From Chara braunii (lineage: Eukaryota > Streptophyta > Charophyceae > Charales > Characeae), in NCBI GenBank assembly GCA_003427395.1, contig BFEA01000202.1, forward strand, positions 316,341 to 349,310: a DNA stretch of 32,970 nucleotides. The letters run 5' to 3'. Positions 9,488 through 19,345 of the stretch are shown here, piece by piece. A program made the position numbers and the translations under genes. How positions within the stretch are numbered: position 1 is the first letter of the stretch; each line of letters begins with the position of its first letter. Under the pieces are notes generated by a model. The model had not been told where the DNA came from and searched no databases. It saw nothing but the letters and a program-made list of their open reading frames with translations.

Positions 9488-10431
9488 GCGCCTCCTCACC
9501 TTTTCCGACACCTCACTGTGCGAAAGGATGATTGCGAATTAATTCGTAGTTTAAGATTCCCTCCTCTACCTTAACTGAAGGGAATTTATGACTCGCTTAG
9601 AACGCCTCCTCACCTCTTACGACTACCGCTTCGAAATCCAGAAGCAACCTTTGTCGCACCTTCACAATAACGGTGGCGTTACCTTCACATCCATTATCGG
9701 ACTATCAAAGCATCAGTAGACGTGGTCGCTTTTAGTCTTTTGTGATTTTCGACGCCTTAACATATCGATAAAAGGGGTGCACGACACCTTAACGTATCGC
9801 TATAAGGGTTGCAAAAACTTTTGATGTGCAGTCGTCGTCGTCGCTGTTGTAATTCCCGATGCCCAAACCTTTTTGCTAAAAGGGGTGGACAACGGGTATG
9901 CCATGGGTGAGCGAATCCAGTTGCAATCTCATATAATGCGGTGATGATCGTTAATAATCGTTGGCACCTTTAGCGTGAGTTTTCACTCGCCTTTATATTG
10001 CGTCGGATGCTAGACCTTGAAAATATGTAACACCTTACCCCTGCACATTGATTTCATTTCGCGCTCAACTGCCGTATTGATGGGAAAAGATGCACCAGAA
10101 TTGCTAAGACTCACATCTGCGCGAGTGAGAACTGTACGATGTATCACATTTGTCAGGCTCGGTGCGGGCAAGGTCCTCAGAGTCTTGTATAAGGAATTTT
10201 TTCGAGTTTGGAATTGCGTCCTCCTTCAGCTTTGCTGGTAGTCATTACTATCCCACTTACAGCGCCTCCTGACCTCCTCCAATGACTCTGTGTGTGACAT
10301 TTCTATCCCGCTTACAGCCCCTACTCACCTCTTCCAACGACTAAGTGTGCGAAAGCATTTGGGAATTAACTCGTAGTTTAAGATTCTGTCCTCTACCTTT
10401 GCTCGCAAAAATTAATGACCCGCTTAGAGCG
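9488..10431. repeat. Direct repeat pair, 117 bp each (9488-9604, 10315-10431)
   Basis: Both copies run from a CCT.CTCACCT block through TGTGCGAAAG, GAATTAA.TCGTAGTTTAAG and TCCTCTACCTT to GACTCGCTTAGAACG or its variant. The lengths are equal and divergence is moderate. Partial further copies of the first block are at about 9599-9640 and 10256-10300. The DNA between (9605-10314) shows no gene I can support. Confidence 0.7.
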
Positions 10432-10449
10432 TCCAATTTTTGGGGTCTG

Positions 10450-10890
10450 TGATGTTGTCGAGCGCATCGGTCCAGCACCGCACGAAGCAGCGCGGGACCC
10501 TCCCGGCCGCGTCACGCAGGAGTTTGTCTTAATCCTCGTCACGAATACATATGGACCTTCCGCAAGCCGCTCCCGCCGAGTGCGCCAGCCATACATCTTG
10601 CGAGCCCCTACGACAGGATAGGGCCTAGGTGAGGCGCGACTTACCTCCACCTTACAGGAGCGGTCACCACCCTTCGGTGGGCGTATCCCCGCCGAGCTAC
10701 CAGTCCACAGTACGAAAGCTAATCAGTTGCAATCGCAGAGGTGGACCAGCTGAGGGCGTTTCTCGTTCGCTGTAGCATAGGGGGTACGCACAGTCCCACG
10801 CCTCTATCGGACCCGCACACGAACTGGTGCCTTGGGCGGGGCTGAAGTCTGAGGCGCGATTCGACGTCGGTCGACTAGGATGTATCCAGC
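10450..10890. repeat. Dispersed repeat, copy 1 (partner 18888-19345)
   Basis: Shared landmarks in the same order and orientation: GTTGTCGAG..TATCGG, CACGCAG, GTGCGCCAG..TACAT, CCCCTACGACA.GATAGG, GTCACCACC, GGCGTATCCC..CCGAGCTAC, GCAGAGGT and GTCGACTAGGA. Divergence is substantial. It is GC-rich compared with its surroundings. I see no conserved open frame, so it is probably a non-coding part (LTR or MITE-like) of an unidentified element. Confidence 0.65.
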
Positions 10891-11618
10891 TCACTACGCG
10901 TACACCACACTACGAACATAAAAATAAAACACACACACACACACACGAAACAACATAAAACAACATAACAACAACGCGACAACACTCCTAGTCCCTTCAT
11001 TAGCCATCCCATAACTTTCCGACGCGGAAATCGGATAGGCGACACTCGAGAGACTTCGTATAAAACCGCGCGGGCGCAAGACTATCTCATATCGACTCCC
11101 AATGCATGTGCACGCAAGCAGTCGCAATGATGGCGTACTATGTAGTGCCCATAATCAAGCGGCCCCTCGTGGATCCGGGTACAGCTCATGACACTCAAGT
11201 GTCGATCTTGAAGTATCGTGAGGGTCAACCCCTTCACAATATTGCACGGCTGAAGGAACAGTCGTGCGGCCCCTGCGACACCTCAGGCCTTTAGGCCGTG
11301 TGTCTCGGTGGGCAGGGTAAGTAGGCTCTGTGCGGGGGGTAATCCCTTCCACGCAGAGTCTAGGACCTGGGATGTTTTGGACTACGACCTCGAATCCAGG
11401 CCCAGGACCAACGTCCGACTAAGAAATATTTTAAGAAGCATACAAGTTGCACGTTGATGGGCCCGGAGCACTCGAACAAACCTGGAGTTTATTCTGAGTT
11501 GCAGAGCGGCCGCTCCAAAAGGCTACCTTGAAAATAGCCAACAAGGGAGAAATTCGATGTCACAGTGATTTGAAGGGGGTTGGTCACCGTTGGTGTGCTG
11601 GGGTGGTTGGGGTTGGGT
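10891..11618. other. No gene seen; short CA repeat and repeat copy
   Basis: Contains (AC)9 at about 10929-10947 next to A-rich CAACATAAAACAACATAACAAC. A segment at 11106-11165 (CGCAAGCAGTCGCAATGATG and following) recurs in diverged form at 12379-12438. No coding segment recognised. Confidence 0.5.
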
Positions 11619-11641
11619 GGGGGGGGGGGGGGGGGGGGGGG
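11619..11641 (+). repeat. Poly-G tract (23 G)
   Basis: Twenty-three consecutive G preceded by a G-rich, T-interrupted stretch (11597-11618). It could form G-quadruplex, and such runs are prone to length error in assemblies. Gly- and Pro-rich frames across it are not genes. Confidence 0.9.
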
Positions 11642-11760
11642 CGCTAACGGTCGACGCAGTAAATGTCATAGGCTCAGTAACAAGTTGGAGGTTGATGGGT
11701 TGAGTAGTCCAAGCGATGGCGCACCGTGGCCTCCAAGTGACCCCTACAAACTGCTTGGAG

Positions 11761-11979
11761 TCGACTAGACTGTTGGACCAGAGCACGCACGGAAGAAAGG
11801 CTATTTGCGGGTGCTCCCCTCACAAAACGGCGCATCGTGGCCCACTTAGCAACACTGAGCAGTGATTGTTTCGATTTATTCTTATTTATGTCGATCCTAC
11901 AAATCACTGCTAAGTGTTGCTAAGTGGCACACAGTGCGCCGTTTTGTGAGGGCGTGCTTTAGTCCAACAGTCTAGTCGA
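11761..11979. mobile_element. Foldback/MITE-like element with long inverted arms
   Basis: TCGACTAGACTGTTGGAC at 11761-11778 is perfectly inverted at 11962-11979. The arms continue inward with matching blocks AGCACGC, CCTCACAAAACGGCGCA, CCACTTAGCAACAC and TAGCAGTGATT, leaving an A/T-rich loop near 11870-11895. The left arm has an extra segment of about 25 bases (around 11790-11815) absent from the right arm. There is no coding capacity. The ends fit either a TCGA or a TA target duplication around an internal inverted repeat, and I cannot choose between them. It is probably moved by a DNA transposase encoded elsewhere. Confidence 0.75.
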
Positions 11980-12811
11980 TGCAGCCGACCGTAAACAGGT
12001 TCCTGGTGCAACCCGGAACCCCAAAGTTTGGATCCCGATGAACTTTCGAGTTCCGGAACCGGTTCACAGCAACCAACGAATAACCAGTTCGTCGTGGATT
12101 TGGTTTCTGGCAAGTTCGGATCCCGGCAGATTCCTATGATCCACGGTCGTCGAACCGTTCCTTGTGCCCGCCTAAATCATGCTAGGACGCGTCCTCCTTC
12201 ACACCCGTCGTACACCGCCAAAAAAATTGGATCGACAAATTCAGAACAAAGATTCATGCGACGGCCGTTGGGTGTCTGACCCATAACCAAATGTCACAGA
12301 ACATTTGTAGGCAACGCGAGGTAGACATCGTATAAATGTCGGGCGGCCTCAGGCTTCCTCATAACGACTAGCCATGCGTGAGATCGCAAGCAATCGAAGT
12401 GATGGTGAGTTATGTGCTGCCCATACTCACGTGGCCCTCGACGGTATCGAGGGTCACGTTCGACACTCAACTGACGGCTGACATGCGCCTTGAGGGACTA
12501 ACCTCTCGACGCTAGACAACCACCAAGGCGGTTGCGGGACCTTCCCTCTTCAGCAATCAAACTGACGGAGTGGTGGGCGGAAGGCCCTTTGTGGCAGCTG
12601 GGTTCCATCATTGAAAGGTATGTGAACAAGTCAAGGGGTTTGACTTAGACAACTGCTACGGACTTTAACGTCCAACTAAAAAAAGGATAAAAACTCCTTT
12701 TTCTATCAAAGCAAGAAATATTTGGATACCCTTCGGCGCATACAATCGATGCATTCGAAGGATTCCGATCTCTACCAACTTCGGATGTCGGTGCACTTCG
12801 CATAGCGTGGT
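11980..12811. other. Stretch without recognised gene
   Basis: Only short open frames. A small hairpin CCCTCGA...TCGAGGG lies around 12433-12450 within the second copy of the repeat described at 11106. No other structure was supported. Confidence 0.45.
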
Positions 12812-13639
12812 TTGTCAGATCGTTCGTGCCACCCGACTGCCAATCCGCGACTTCCTTTTGCGCTACATCGGTTGCAAGGGCTCTCATCGCCAAAAGACGG
12901 GCTCGCCATGTTCAAGTGCTACATCCGGGATTGGGTTTGGGGACGGGGGGAAAGTTGGGGGGGGGTAAAAGACATATTTTTGGTATTCGCGCTTACAGTT
13001 TACTCCGCTGTTTTGCAAGGTGCGGCGACGATTTCGAATTGCCCGTTCGCTCCGCACTGGAGAGTTCGATCGATTTTCCTGACGGGAATCGTATCCACGT
13101 CACCGACGGCTACAGGACGGCGCAAAGGGCGGTTCAGCGAACAGCCGCATGAACCGGGCTATGGAAACCAAACAGGCCGTCGACTGGCATTTCTAGCTAC
13201 AACAACTAGAGTTGGCCCCGACGAGCTCTTCCGACAGTTCACCGTTACAACAGTCCATTGTTGCGATCCCCAGAAAGGAAGTCTCGCTTTTCGTGAGAGC
13301 ATTGGAGGTTGCATCCAATTGCCTACGGGTTTGGCGACAAAGTCCGCAGGCGAAGAGTCAGCTGCCTCCCGAATCGAGTTCCACATTCCTGACGAGGTGC
13401 ACCCCGCAAATTCGGTGCACAACAATTGCGTGCCGATGGCAACTTCTTTCACAACCTCTGATGACGAGAGTGAGAAGTTGGTGGTTACTTATTACTCGTT
13501 TGGACAACAGTCCTCTTCCAGTGCATCTTTGCTTCACGCTACTCAAGTAGTACGAAGTTGGTTGCCACCGATTATTCTTCTGAGGAACTTTCCACAGCAC
13601 GGGCGAGTTCAATGCAAGTGCGAACTGATGATGCGATAA
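12812..13639 (+). pseudogene. Possible N-terminal part of the transposase-like gene
   Basis: A 275-codon frame opens at TTG, not ATG. Its first third crosses G-rich sequence and looks non-coding. The later part (about 13150-13540) has acidic and Ser-rich composition (TSDDESEKLVVTYYSF, GQQSSSSAS). It leads into the transposase-like frame that is open from before 13558 in the neighbouring frame. The two frames show similar local wording (KLVVTYYS against KLVATDYS about 80 bases apart), which suggests an imperfect duplication or an indel near 13550. No domain is recognised. Confidence 0.3.
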
Positions 13640-16034
13640 TTCCAGTTCAGAGTCAGTCTGGGTTGGAAGCGTCTGGCAAGAGCGAAGCAGAGAAAAGGGC
13701 AATACTACGAATTTTTTTTGTACCTCTGTCAGGGGAGAGACGACCGTATAGCATGGCTAATAGGAACGCTAGGAGGAAAGAACACTACAAAAGAGCGAGA
13801 AACATGTTGTCGGAAAAAAAACTGCTCATGGTGCGCGGCATGGCAAGTTGCAAGGCGCGCTGTTGTTATGATGTGTCGCCTGAGGAAGTCCAAAAGGTTA
13901 GACAAGGACTGTACAGTAAGAGTCCGGTAAAGCGAGTTGAGTGGTGGATCAAAAGTATTAAAGATTTCACGCTAAACGAGGGTGGACACAAACGTGTCCG
14001 CCCTGTAGAGTTGGAACGTTTGATGCCCGTCAAGGCGTACTGCAATGTTCTCGGTGTCTCGCGTAATACATTTTATAGCTACAAAAAGCGCTTCGACAAT
14101 GGCTTTGTGCGTTCCGAGCATGGTCTGACGGGTAGATATCGGTCTACCAATAAAACGGTCGTCATGCTTGCCAGCATGAAAACGATCATGGAGTGTCATG
14201 CAGACAGCATGCCGAATGAGGTGGCTGACGAAGGTGGGGTTTCCATACCGAAACTTCGACTGGCAGCTGCTTTTACGAAGAGATCAATTTATGAGTCCAT
14301 CAAATCTGAATTTGTGGCCGCTGAACTCGAGGTCGTGTCAGAGTCGAACTTTTATAAAATTTGGCGGAAACACTTTTTCCACGTTTTCCTCGCGCACTCT
14401 AACACGTTACAAAGTGCGCCGTCTGTCATGAACTGAAGGAACGTGTACAATATGCTGCTCTTCCTCGAGATTGAGAGCGAGCACAAGAGGATATGAAAGC
14501 TCACCAAAGGCAGCAAGTTGAACACAGTTTGGACTATAGTCTAGCGAAGACTGATTCGATGGTCCGTCCGAACGAGCGTCTGTGTCTCATCATTGACGGC
14601 ATGGATCAGAAGAAGACAACTATCCCCCGTATTGGTCAGGCGAACTACTCGAAAGCACTTAGGCGAGAGATGATGATGAAGATGGTTCTCACAGGTGTCA
14701 TTGCACACGATAGAGACCCTAGTATTTATGTCTACACGTGGTTTCCATATTTCAAACACGATTTGAACACAGCCGCTACTTGTCTTATGAGAACCCTTGT
14801 CGAAATTCAAGGGAGCGGGACGCCACTTCCACCGTTTTTGCGCATTCAAGCAGATAATTGCTGGCAATAAAATAAGAACAAGTACATAAGTGCGCTAGCT
14901 GCACTCTTGGTTAAGTTCAAAGTTTTCAAAGAGGTGGAAATAGGTTTCATGTTGGTGGGGCATACACACACACACGTCGACGCTACTTTCAACGTCTTCT
15001 CTAAGAAATTGAAAGACATAGACGCTTATACCATGGACGAGTTCTTTGAGCTCATAGAGCAATCCCACAAAAAGCCTCCGAAATGTATTTTTCTCGATAC
15101 ACTGGCAGATTGGATTACTATAGTACACCCATGCGTTGCATCAGACATTACTTGTATTTCGAAACCGCACTTGCTTAAATTTTTGATGGTTGTAGATAAT
15201 CCGAGCATGTTGTACAAGCAGTTTTGCGACGACAATAACGGCTTGCCCGAGGAAGGTCCAATCAAAACCCCGATGAAAGCTACGCAGGTCCTTCGTGGTT
15301 ATTTGACCCGCCTTCTGTGCAAGCCCTTCCTCGAAATAACTATTTTAATGGCAAAAAATGTGTTATTCGATTTCGTGAGTTGTTGGAGAGCAGGCGATCA
15401 ACGTGGTGCACTTTCAATGAACATGAGGTGAGTAGGAGAGAACGAGATTTGTGTTATTGGGAGGAGGTTATCAAACATGGGAACAAGATCATCGCCAACG
15501 GGTTGTCCTCACAACCTCTGGAAAGTTTTTAGCCAAGAGCACGGCTGCTCGAAAGAGATGAACAACCTTCCCCTGACAGTGCCAGCATCGACGACAGGGG
15601 ACCCCTGTTTTTTGGATGTAGAAAAGATCGTCCGAAGACTAGTTTCGACCCCCTCGTGCATGTTGACGTGGACACCTTTTTCATCCTTCGCCCATCTGAC
15701 GGACGATCTGTCCAATGGCGTGGCTATCTGGGTGGACAAAGCACTTTCTCGGGTGGTTGTTGAAAATTATTCGCCAAATTATAATGAAGTGCTAGTGGAG
15801 TACTGGGTGCCGACTGGGAGATCAGAGTCGCTCAAAGAACTGTATGATAGCGCAAGGGAGAAAAGATGGAAGATGACTGAGCAAACACAATGGCAGCATG
15901 TCGACTCGATTGCTTTTGGTAGAGAGAGACCGGCTAGAGGTACAAAATCGTTCATGACTGGACTTGTAATCCCTTCCAATGTTCAATTGAATGTTGACGC
16001 CGCACTTCGAGATCTCAGTCCATCTCCTGAATGA
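13540..16034 (+). pseudogene. DUF7869-type transposon protein, broken
   Basis: Pieces in order: 13540-14400 in one frame (RVEWWIKSIKDF; CNVLGVSRNTFYSYKKRF; AFTKRSIYESIKSEF; SNFYKIWRKHFFHVF); 14403-15330 in a second frame with a CxxC (KCAVCHEL), LCLIIDGMDQKK, FLRIQADNCW and LVGHTHTHVDATFNVFSKKL; 15330-15530 in a third (GKKCVIRFRELLESR); then back to the second, ending in GLVIPSNVQL. The DGMD / QADN / HTH..VD series is the signature I recall for DUF7869 proteins of eukaryotic transposon-like genes, and it resembles an RNase H-fold Asp triad; catalysis is inference. Damage: an indel near 14400, TGA at 14472-14474, TAA at 14868-14870 directly after QADNCWQ, and indels near 15330 and 15530. No terminal inverted repeats were found by eye. 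Confidence 0.6.
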
Positions 16035-16354
16035 AGTATCGATGCAAGAAACAAAAACGACGAGTGCACGTCATAGATCTTGTCAGTTTGCCCGATACGT
16101 GAGCGAATAGGATTTATGGAAATGACTGTTCGAAGAAGGTTAATTATAGTAGGACGTTATCGCGGAGTTTTTGTGCATTATAGAAAAACGAACCCTAAAA
16201 AGGATTATATTCCTTTTGAACTTAGTGAATTGCGATGATTTCGGTAGCAAGACAAACTGGCGGAATTATTTTGTCCACGATCTTGGGATGATTTTTATAA
16301 GATGGTTGGGTGATGGTTAAGCAATTCTGGACGTTTATTTCATCGTAGAGGCAA
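16035..16354. other. AT-rich spacer
   Basis: No gene seen. It lies between the transposase-like pseudogene and the next ORF and ends near a possible splice acceptor (TTGTGTAG, 16410-16417). It could be an intron or 3' flank, but I found no convincing donor in frame. Confidence 0.4.
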
Positions 16355-16402
16355 TTGTTATATTTTCTTAACAATTTATTTTCGATACTTGTTTTGCATG
16401 GC

Positions 16403-16950
16403 ATGTCTTGTGTAGGGTGTGCGACAGGAGTCATGGCCCATTGGCGTGAGTATTCGTATCCCATTCACCCTAGTGCATGGGGATTGCATGGTGCGGGCGG
16501 CGATACCGAAATTCTCGAGCGGATGACAACGGAGTTCGAAAACGGCCCGTGGATGAGCGTCGTCCCCTTCTTCGACAAGCCTCTCGATGCGTGGTCCGAG
16601 GCAGAATGGGATAGAGCGATCTTGGCACGGAAATGTTCATGGCATAAGGAATACAAGTTTGCTTCCACGATGGAGTGGGGGAGCCTAATCAAAGCACCTC
16701 ATTATGCCATAGGCGTGAGGCAACTTCCGTCTCTACAAAGCACCTCATTATGCCATAGGCGTGAGGCAACTTCCGTCTCTGTGCGCGACACTCAGACAGG
16801 AAGAGAATAAGCGGTTTTACCTTCGCCTTGAGAACGTCATGAGGTCACCTCGCGTGTGGTCCGCGAATTTCAAACAAGAGTTGTTGGACTGTGCATCCTA
16901 CAATCAGTTTTTGGAACTATATCTGTTGCGCAGTGCCGGAACGTGGTCGT
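16403..16950 (+). pseudogene. Unrecognised ORF broken by a 45-bp duplication
   Basis: A coding-like plus-strand frame has in-frame ATGs at 16403 and 16433. It reads VMAHWREYSYPIHPSAWGLH, ERMTTEFENGPWMSVVPFFD, DAWSEAEWDRAILARKCSWH and KAPHYAIGVRQLPSL. At 16690-16780 an exact 45-bp direct duplication with a one-base spacer adds 46 bases and shifts the frame. The protein then terminates at 16810, while the matching continuation (ENKRFYLRLENVMRSPRVWS ... LLRSAGTWS) is open in the next frame to the stop at 16950. The arithmetic fits exactly: subtracting 46 places both halves in one frame. I do not recognise the protein. It is Trp-rich and may be an accessory gene of the preceding transposon. Confidence 0.55.
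16690..16780. repeat. Exact 45-bp tandem duplication
   Basis: The 45 bases at 16690-16734 (CAAAGCACCTCATTATGCCA to CTTCCGTCTCT) are repeated without mismatch at 16736-16780, separated by one A. Lack of any difference suggests a recent event. Confidence 0.95.
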
Positions 16951-16955
16951 AGGAT

Positions 16956-17333
16956 GTGTCATACTATTGCGTACGATTGTCTTTCACCGGATCCGAATTC
17001 TGCAGTGTGTTGTGTGTGGCATGTTCGAATAGAAAACAAATTTTGGTAGACGCTGTAGTGCTTGTTTCTTGCAACGAGCTTATAATCAATGGTCGCAATA
17101 TGGGAAATTTGCGTCTTTTCTATGAGAATCGACAGTTCGATTTGGAAATTGCCGGTCAAATTCATGAGGTTGACGAGTGGCATGAGGTAGAGCAAGTGGC
17201 ATGTTGCGTGCGTGACGCCATCGGTAAGTCCTTCGCAGGTGTTGGTAGATTTGTAAGGAATAAATACATTTCGTGTTTTCGAACATCGCGACGAAGGGAC
17301 AAACACAAACCCTTGCTTTCGGGTCGGCAATGA
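16956..17333 (+). CDS. Weak unrecognised ORF
   Basis: A 125-codon frame opening at GTG, with wording that could be coding (NLRLFYENRQFDLEIAGQIH, EWHEVEQVACCVRDAIGKSF, VRNKYISCFRTSRRRDKH). No start ATG is near the beginning and no family is recognised. It may be a further exon or gene of the transposon-like region upstream, or chance. Confidence 0.25.
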   Translation: MSYYCVRLSFTGSEFCSVLCVACSNRKQILVDAVVLVSCNELIINGRNMGNLRLFYENRQFDLEIAGQIHEVDEWHEVEQVACCVRDAIGKSFAGVGRFVRNKYISCFRTSRRRDKHKPLLSGRQ

Positions 17334-17563
17334 ATGTCTTAAACGGGTTTGGTTCTGATGGGACGCGGGGACGCTTGTAGATGCTTTTGTAAATGATAAC
17401 GTTTTATAAAGTTTGGATTACGACTGCTCGTAGCATTTAGTTGTAGTTCAATCTTGAGTTGGTTCATAGCATTTAATTTAGACGTAGTTCGATCTTACGT
17501 TTACGATTTCTCACACGTGTGCATACAATTTTTGATTGTTAATTTTTCATGATCACATAATTT

Positions 17564-18750
17564 CTTGAAGTGCGACGAAATCCATACTTAAACCATCTCG
17601 TTTACCTTATGATTGCATTGACTCTTCGATTGACTTTCAGTTTTTGCTTGTCACATTGTCATGTAAAATACGTCGGAGACAATGCTTAGTGGTATATAAC
17701 ATTAATCGAAGTGTGATGCAGATTATGAGGTCATTCACAACCTTCTCGTTCAATGTCTCATTACGTTCACCGTTCTATGAAATTTCAATATATGACAATG
17801 ACATGTCAGTTACGTCTTTTAAGTTAGTACATAAATTATTGAAGTGCGACGGAATCTATACTTAAACCAATGGCATCTCGTTTACCGTACGATTGCCTTT
17901 ACTCTTCGATTGAGTTCCAATTTATGCATTGCTAAGTACCTGTCACAATGTCATGTAAAATAGGTCCGACCTAATGCTCACACAAAATCGATCAAGGAGA
18001 CTAAGTGATGGAATCGAGAGTTCAACATTGTTGTTCGGTGTCTCATTGCATTGAGTGTTAAAGTTCTCTTGACTTTCAATTTCTAAAAACTCTGTGTCAA
18101 TTACCATAACGGCGTTTAAGTTACAAAATTTATGAAAGTGCAATGAAATTCACACTTAAACCGTCATGTTTAGTACGTGATTGCCTTGAATCTTCACTTC
18201 AGTTTCAATTTATGCTCTGTCAATGCATTGATGCAGACTATGAGACCATTCACAACCTTCTCGTTCTGTGTCTCATCACGTCCACCGTTCTTTTGAATTT
18301 CAATGTATGACAATGATATGTCGGTTACGTCTTTTAAGTTAGCACATAAATTATTGAAATGCGACGGAATCCATACTTAAAACCAATGACATCTCGTTTA
18401 CCGTGTGATTGCCTTTACTCTTCGATTGAGTTCCAATTTGTGCATTGCCAAGTGTCTGTCACAATGTCATGTAAAATAGGTCCGACTGAATGCTCACAGA
18501 AAATCAATAAAGGAGTGATGGAATCGAGAGTTAAACTTCAACATTCAATTTGGTCTTCGATGTCTCATTGCATTGAGTGTTGAAGTTCTCTTGACTTTCA
18601 ATTTTTGAGAACTCCGTGTCAATTACCGTAATGGCATTTAAGTTATAAAATTTATGAAAGTGCAATAAAATCCACACTTAAACCGTCATGTTTAGTACGT
18701 GATTGCCTTGAATATTCACTTCAATTTCAATTTATGATCTGTCAATTGCA
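17564..18750. repeat. Satellite-like array of 220-300-bp monomers
   Basis: The anchor GAAGTGCGACG or its variant GAAAGTGCAAT, followed by ...CACTTAAACC, occurs near 17567, 17841, 18134, 18356 and 18656 (spacings about 274, 293, 222 and 300). The motif TCATGTAAAATA.GTC appears near 17659, 17951 and 18468. The last four monomers form two copies of a dimer of about 515-522 bp (17715-18230, 18231-18750), far more alike to each other than the monomers within a dimer. This is higher-order organisation as in tandem satellites. No gene is present. Confidence 0.8.
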
Positions 18751-18887
18751 TTCTTTGGGTTCACTGCTCGCATACTAAGTTCCATTCAAGTCAAAAATAT
18801 GGTGATTTTAACATGAAATTAATAGCTTGCGAGTACCAATTTAAAATATAATGTCCTCTTTTAACGAATAACATGTTCTTTGTGTAG

Positions 18888-19345
18888 CGGTCGTTGTCGA
18901 GGGTATCGGAAAAGGCGAGAGCCCCCCCGACCATGTCACGCAGAAGATAAACAAAACAAAACCAAGAGACAACTTTGGAACGACGTAAAGTATCCCGCGA
19001 GCCGCCGAGACCGTCGTGGTCGCGTCGTCCTTTCGTCGTTGTAGTCGGGTGCGCCAGTTGTACATCCCGCGGTCCCCTACGACAAGATAGGTTTCCGCGG
19101 GGCATAAGCTTTCCCTCCCTAAGGGGCTGTCACCACCTTTAGGGGCGTATCCCTACCGAGCTACTGACCCACGTGCGAAAGCTTTTAGGTGCAATTGCAG
19201 AGGTACGTCAGCCGAAGGCGTTTGCTCGTTCGTTGTAGTATAGATACGCTTGGTTTGCGCCAAGCGAATCCGAGCGTCGTCTGTTCCTAGGGCGCTGATC
19301 TCCTAGGTACGAAGCAAACGTCAGTCGACTAGGACGGTTTTGACC
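18888..19345. repeat. Dispersed repeat, copy 2 (partner 10450-10890)
   Basis: Carries the same ordered landmarks as 10450-10890, including CCCCTACGACAAGATAGG, GGCGTATCCCTACCGAGCTA and GTCGACTAGGA. An internal short hairpin CGCTTGG...CCAAGCG is near 19246-19265. The copies are strongly diverged with indels. Confidence 0.65.

Larger units (their letters stand above)
11106..12438. repeat. Diverged direct repeat pair (11106-11165, 12379-12438)
   Basis: Both copies read GCAAGCA.TCG.A.TGATGG, then GTGC.GCCCATA.TCA, then G.GGCCC(C)TCG. They flank the poly-G tract and the foldback element, so they might be terminal parts of one degenerate element of about 1.3 kb; that is inference. Confidence 0.5.

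Noticed and set aside
10393-10894. Short frames on both strands in the GC-rich repeat 10450-10890
   Set aside because: They are not preserved in the diverged partner copy at 18888-19345, so there is no sign of coding selection.
14223-14254. Hammerhead-ribozyme-like core CTGACGA ... GAAA on the plus strand
   Set aside because: Only a three-base stem II is possible, stems I and III do not form, and the bases are explained as codons of the transposase-like gene. Similar CTGATGA...GAAA pairs on the minus strand (near 6113 and 19781) also lack stems.
14868-14870. A recoded TAA (as Gln in some green algae) within the DUF7869-type gene
   Set aside because: The same gene also has a TGA and several frameshifts, and the longest intact ORF (5707-7350) ends normally at TAA. 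Pseudogene decay is the simpler explanation.
17564-18750. A CRISPR-like array
   Set aside because: The repeats are 220-300 bases long, contiguous and diverged, without short identical repeats and unique spacers. The context is a eukaryotic genome.
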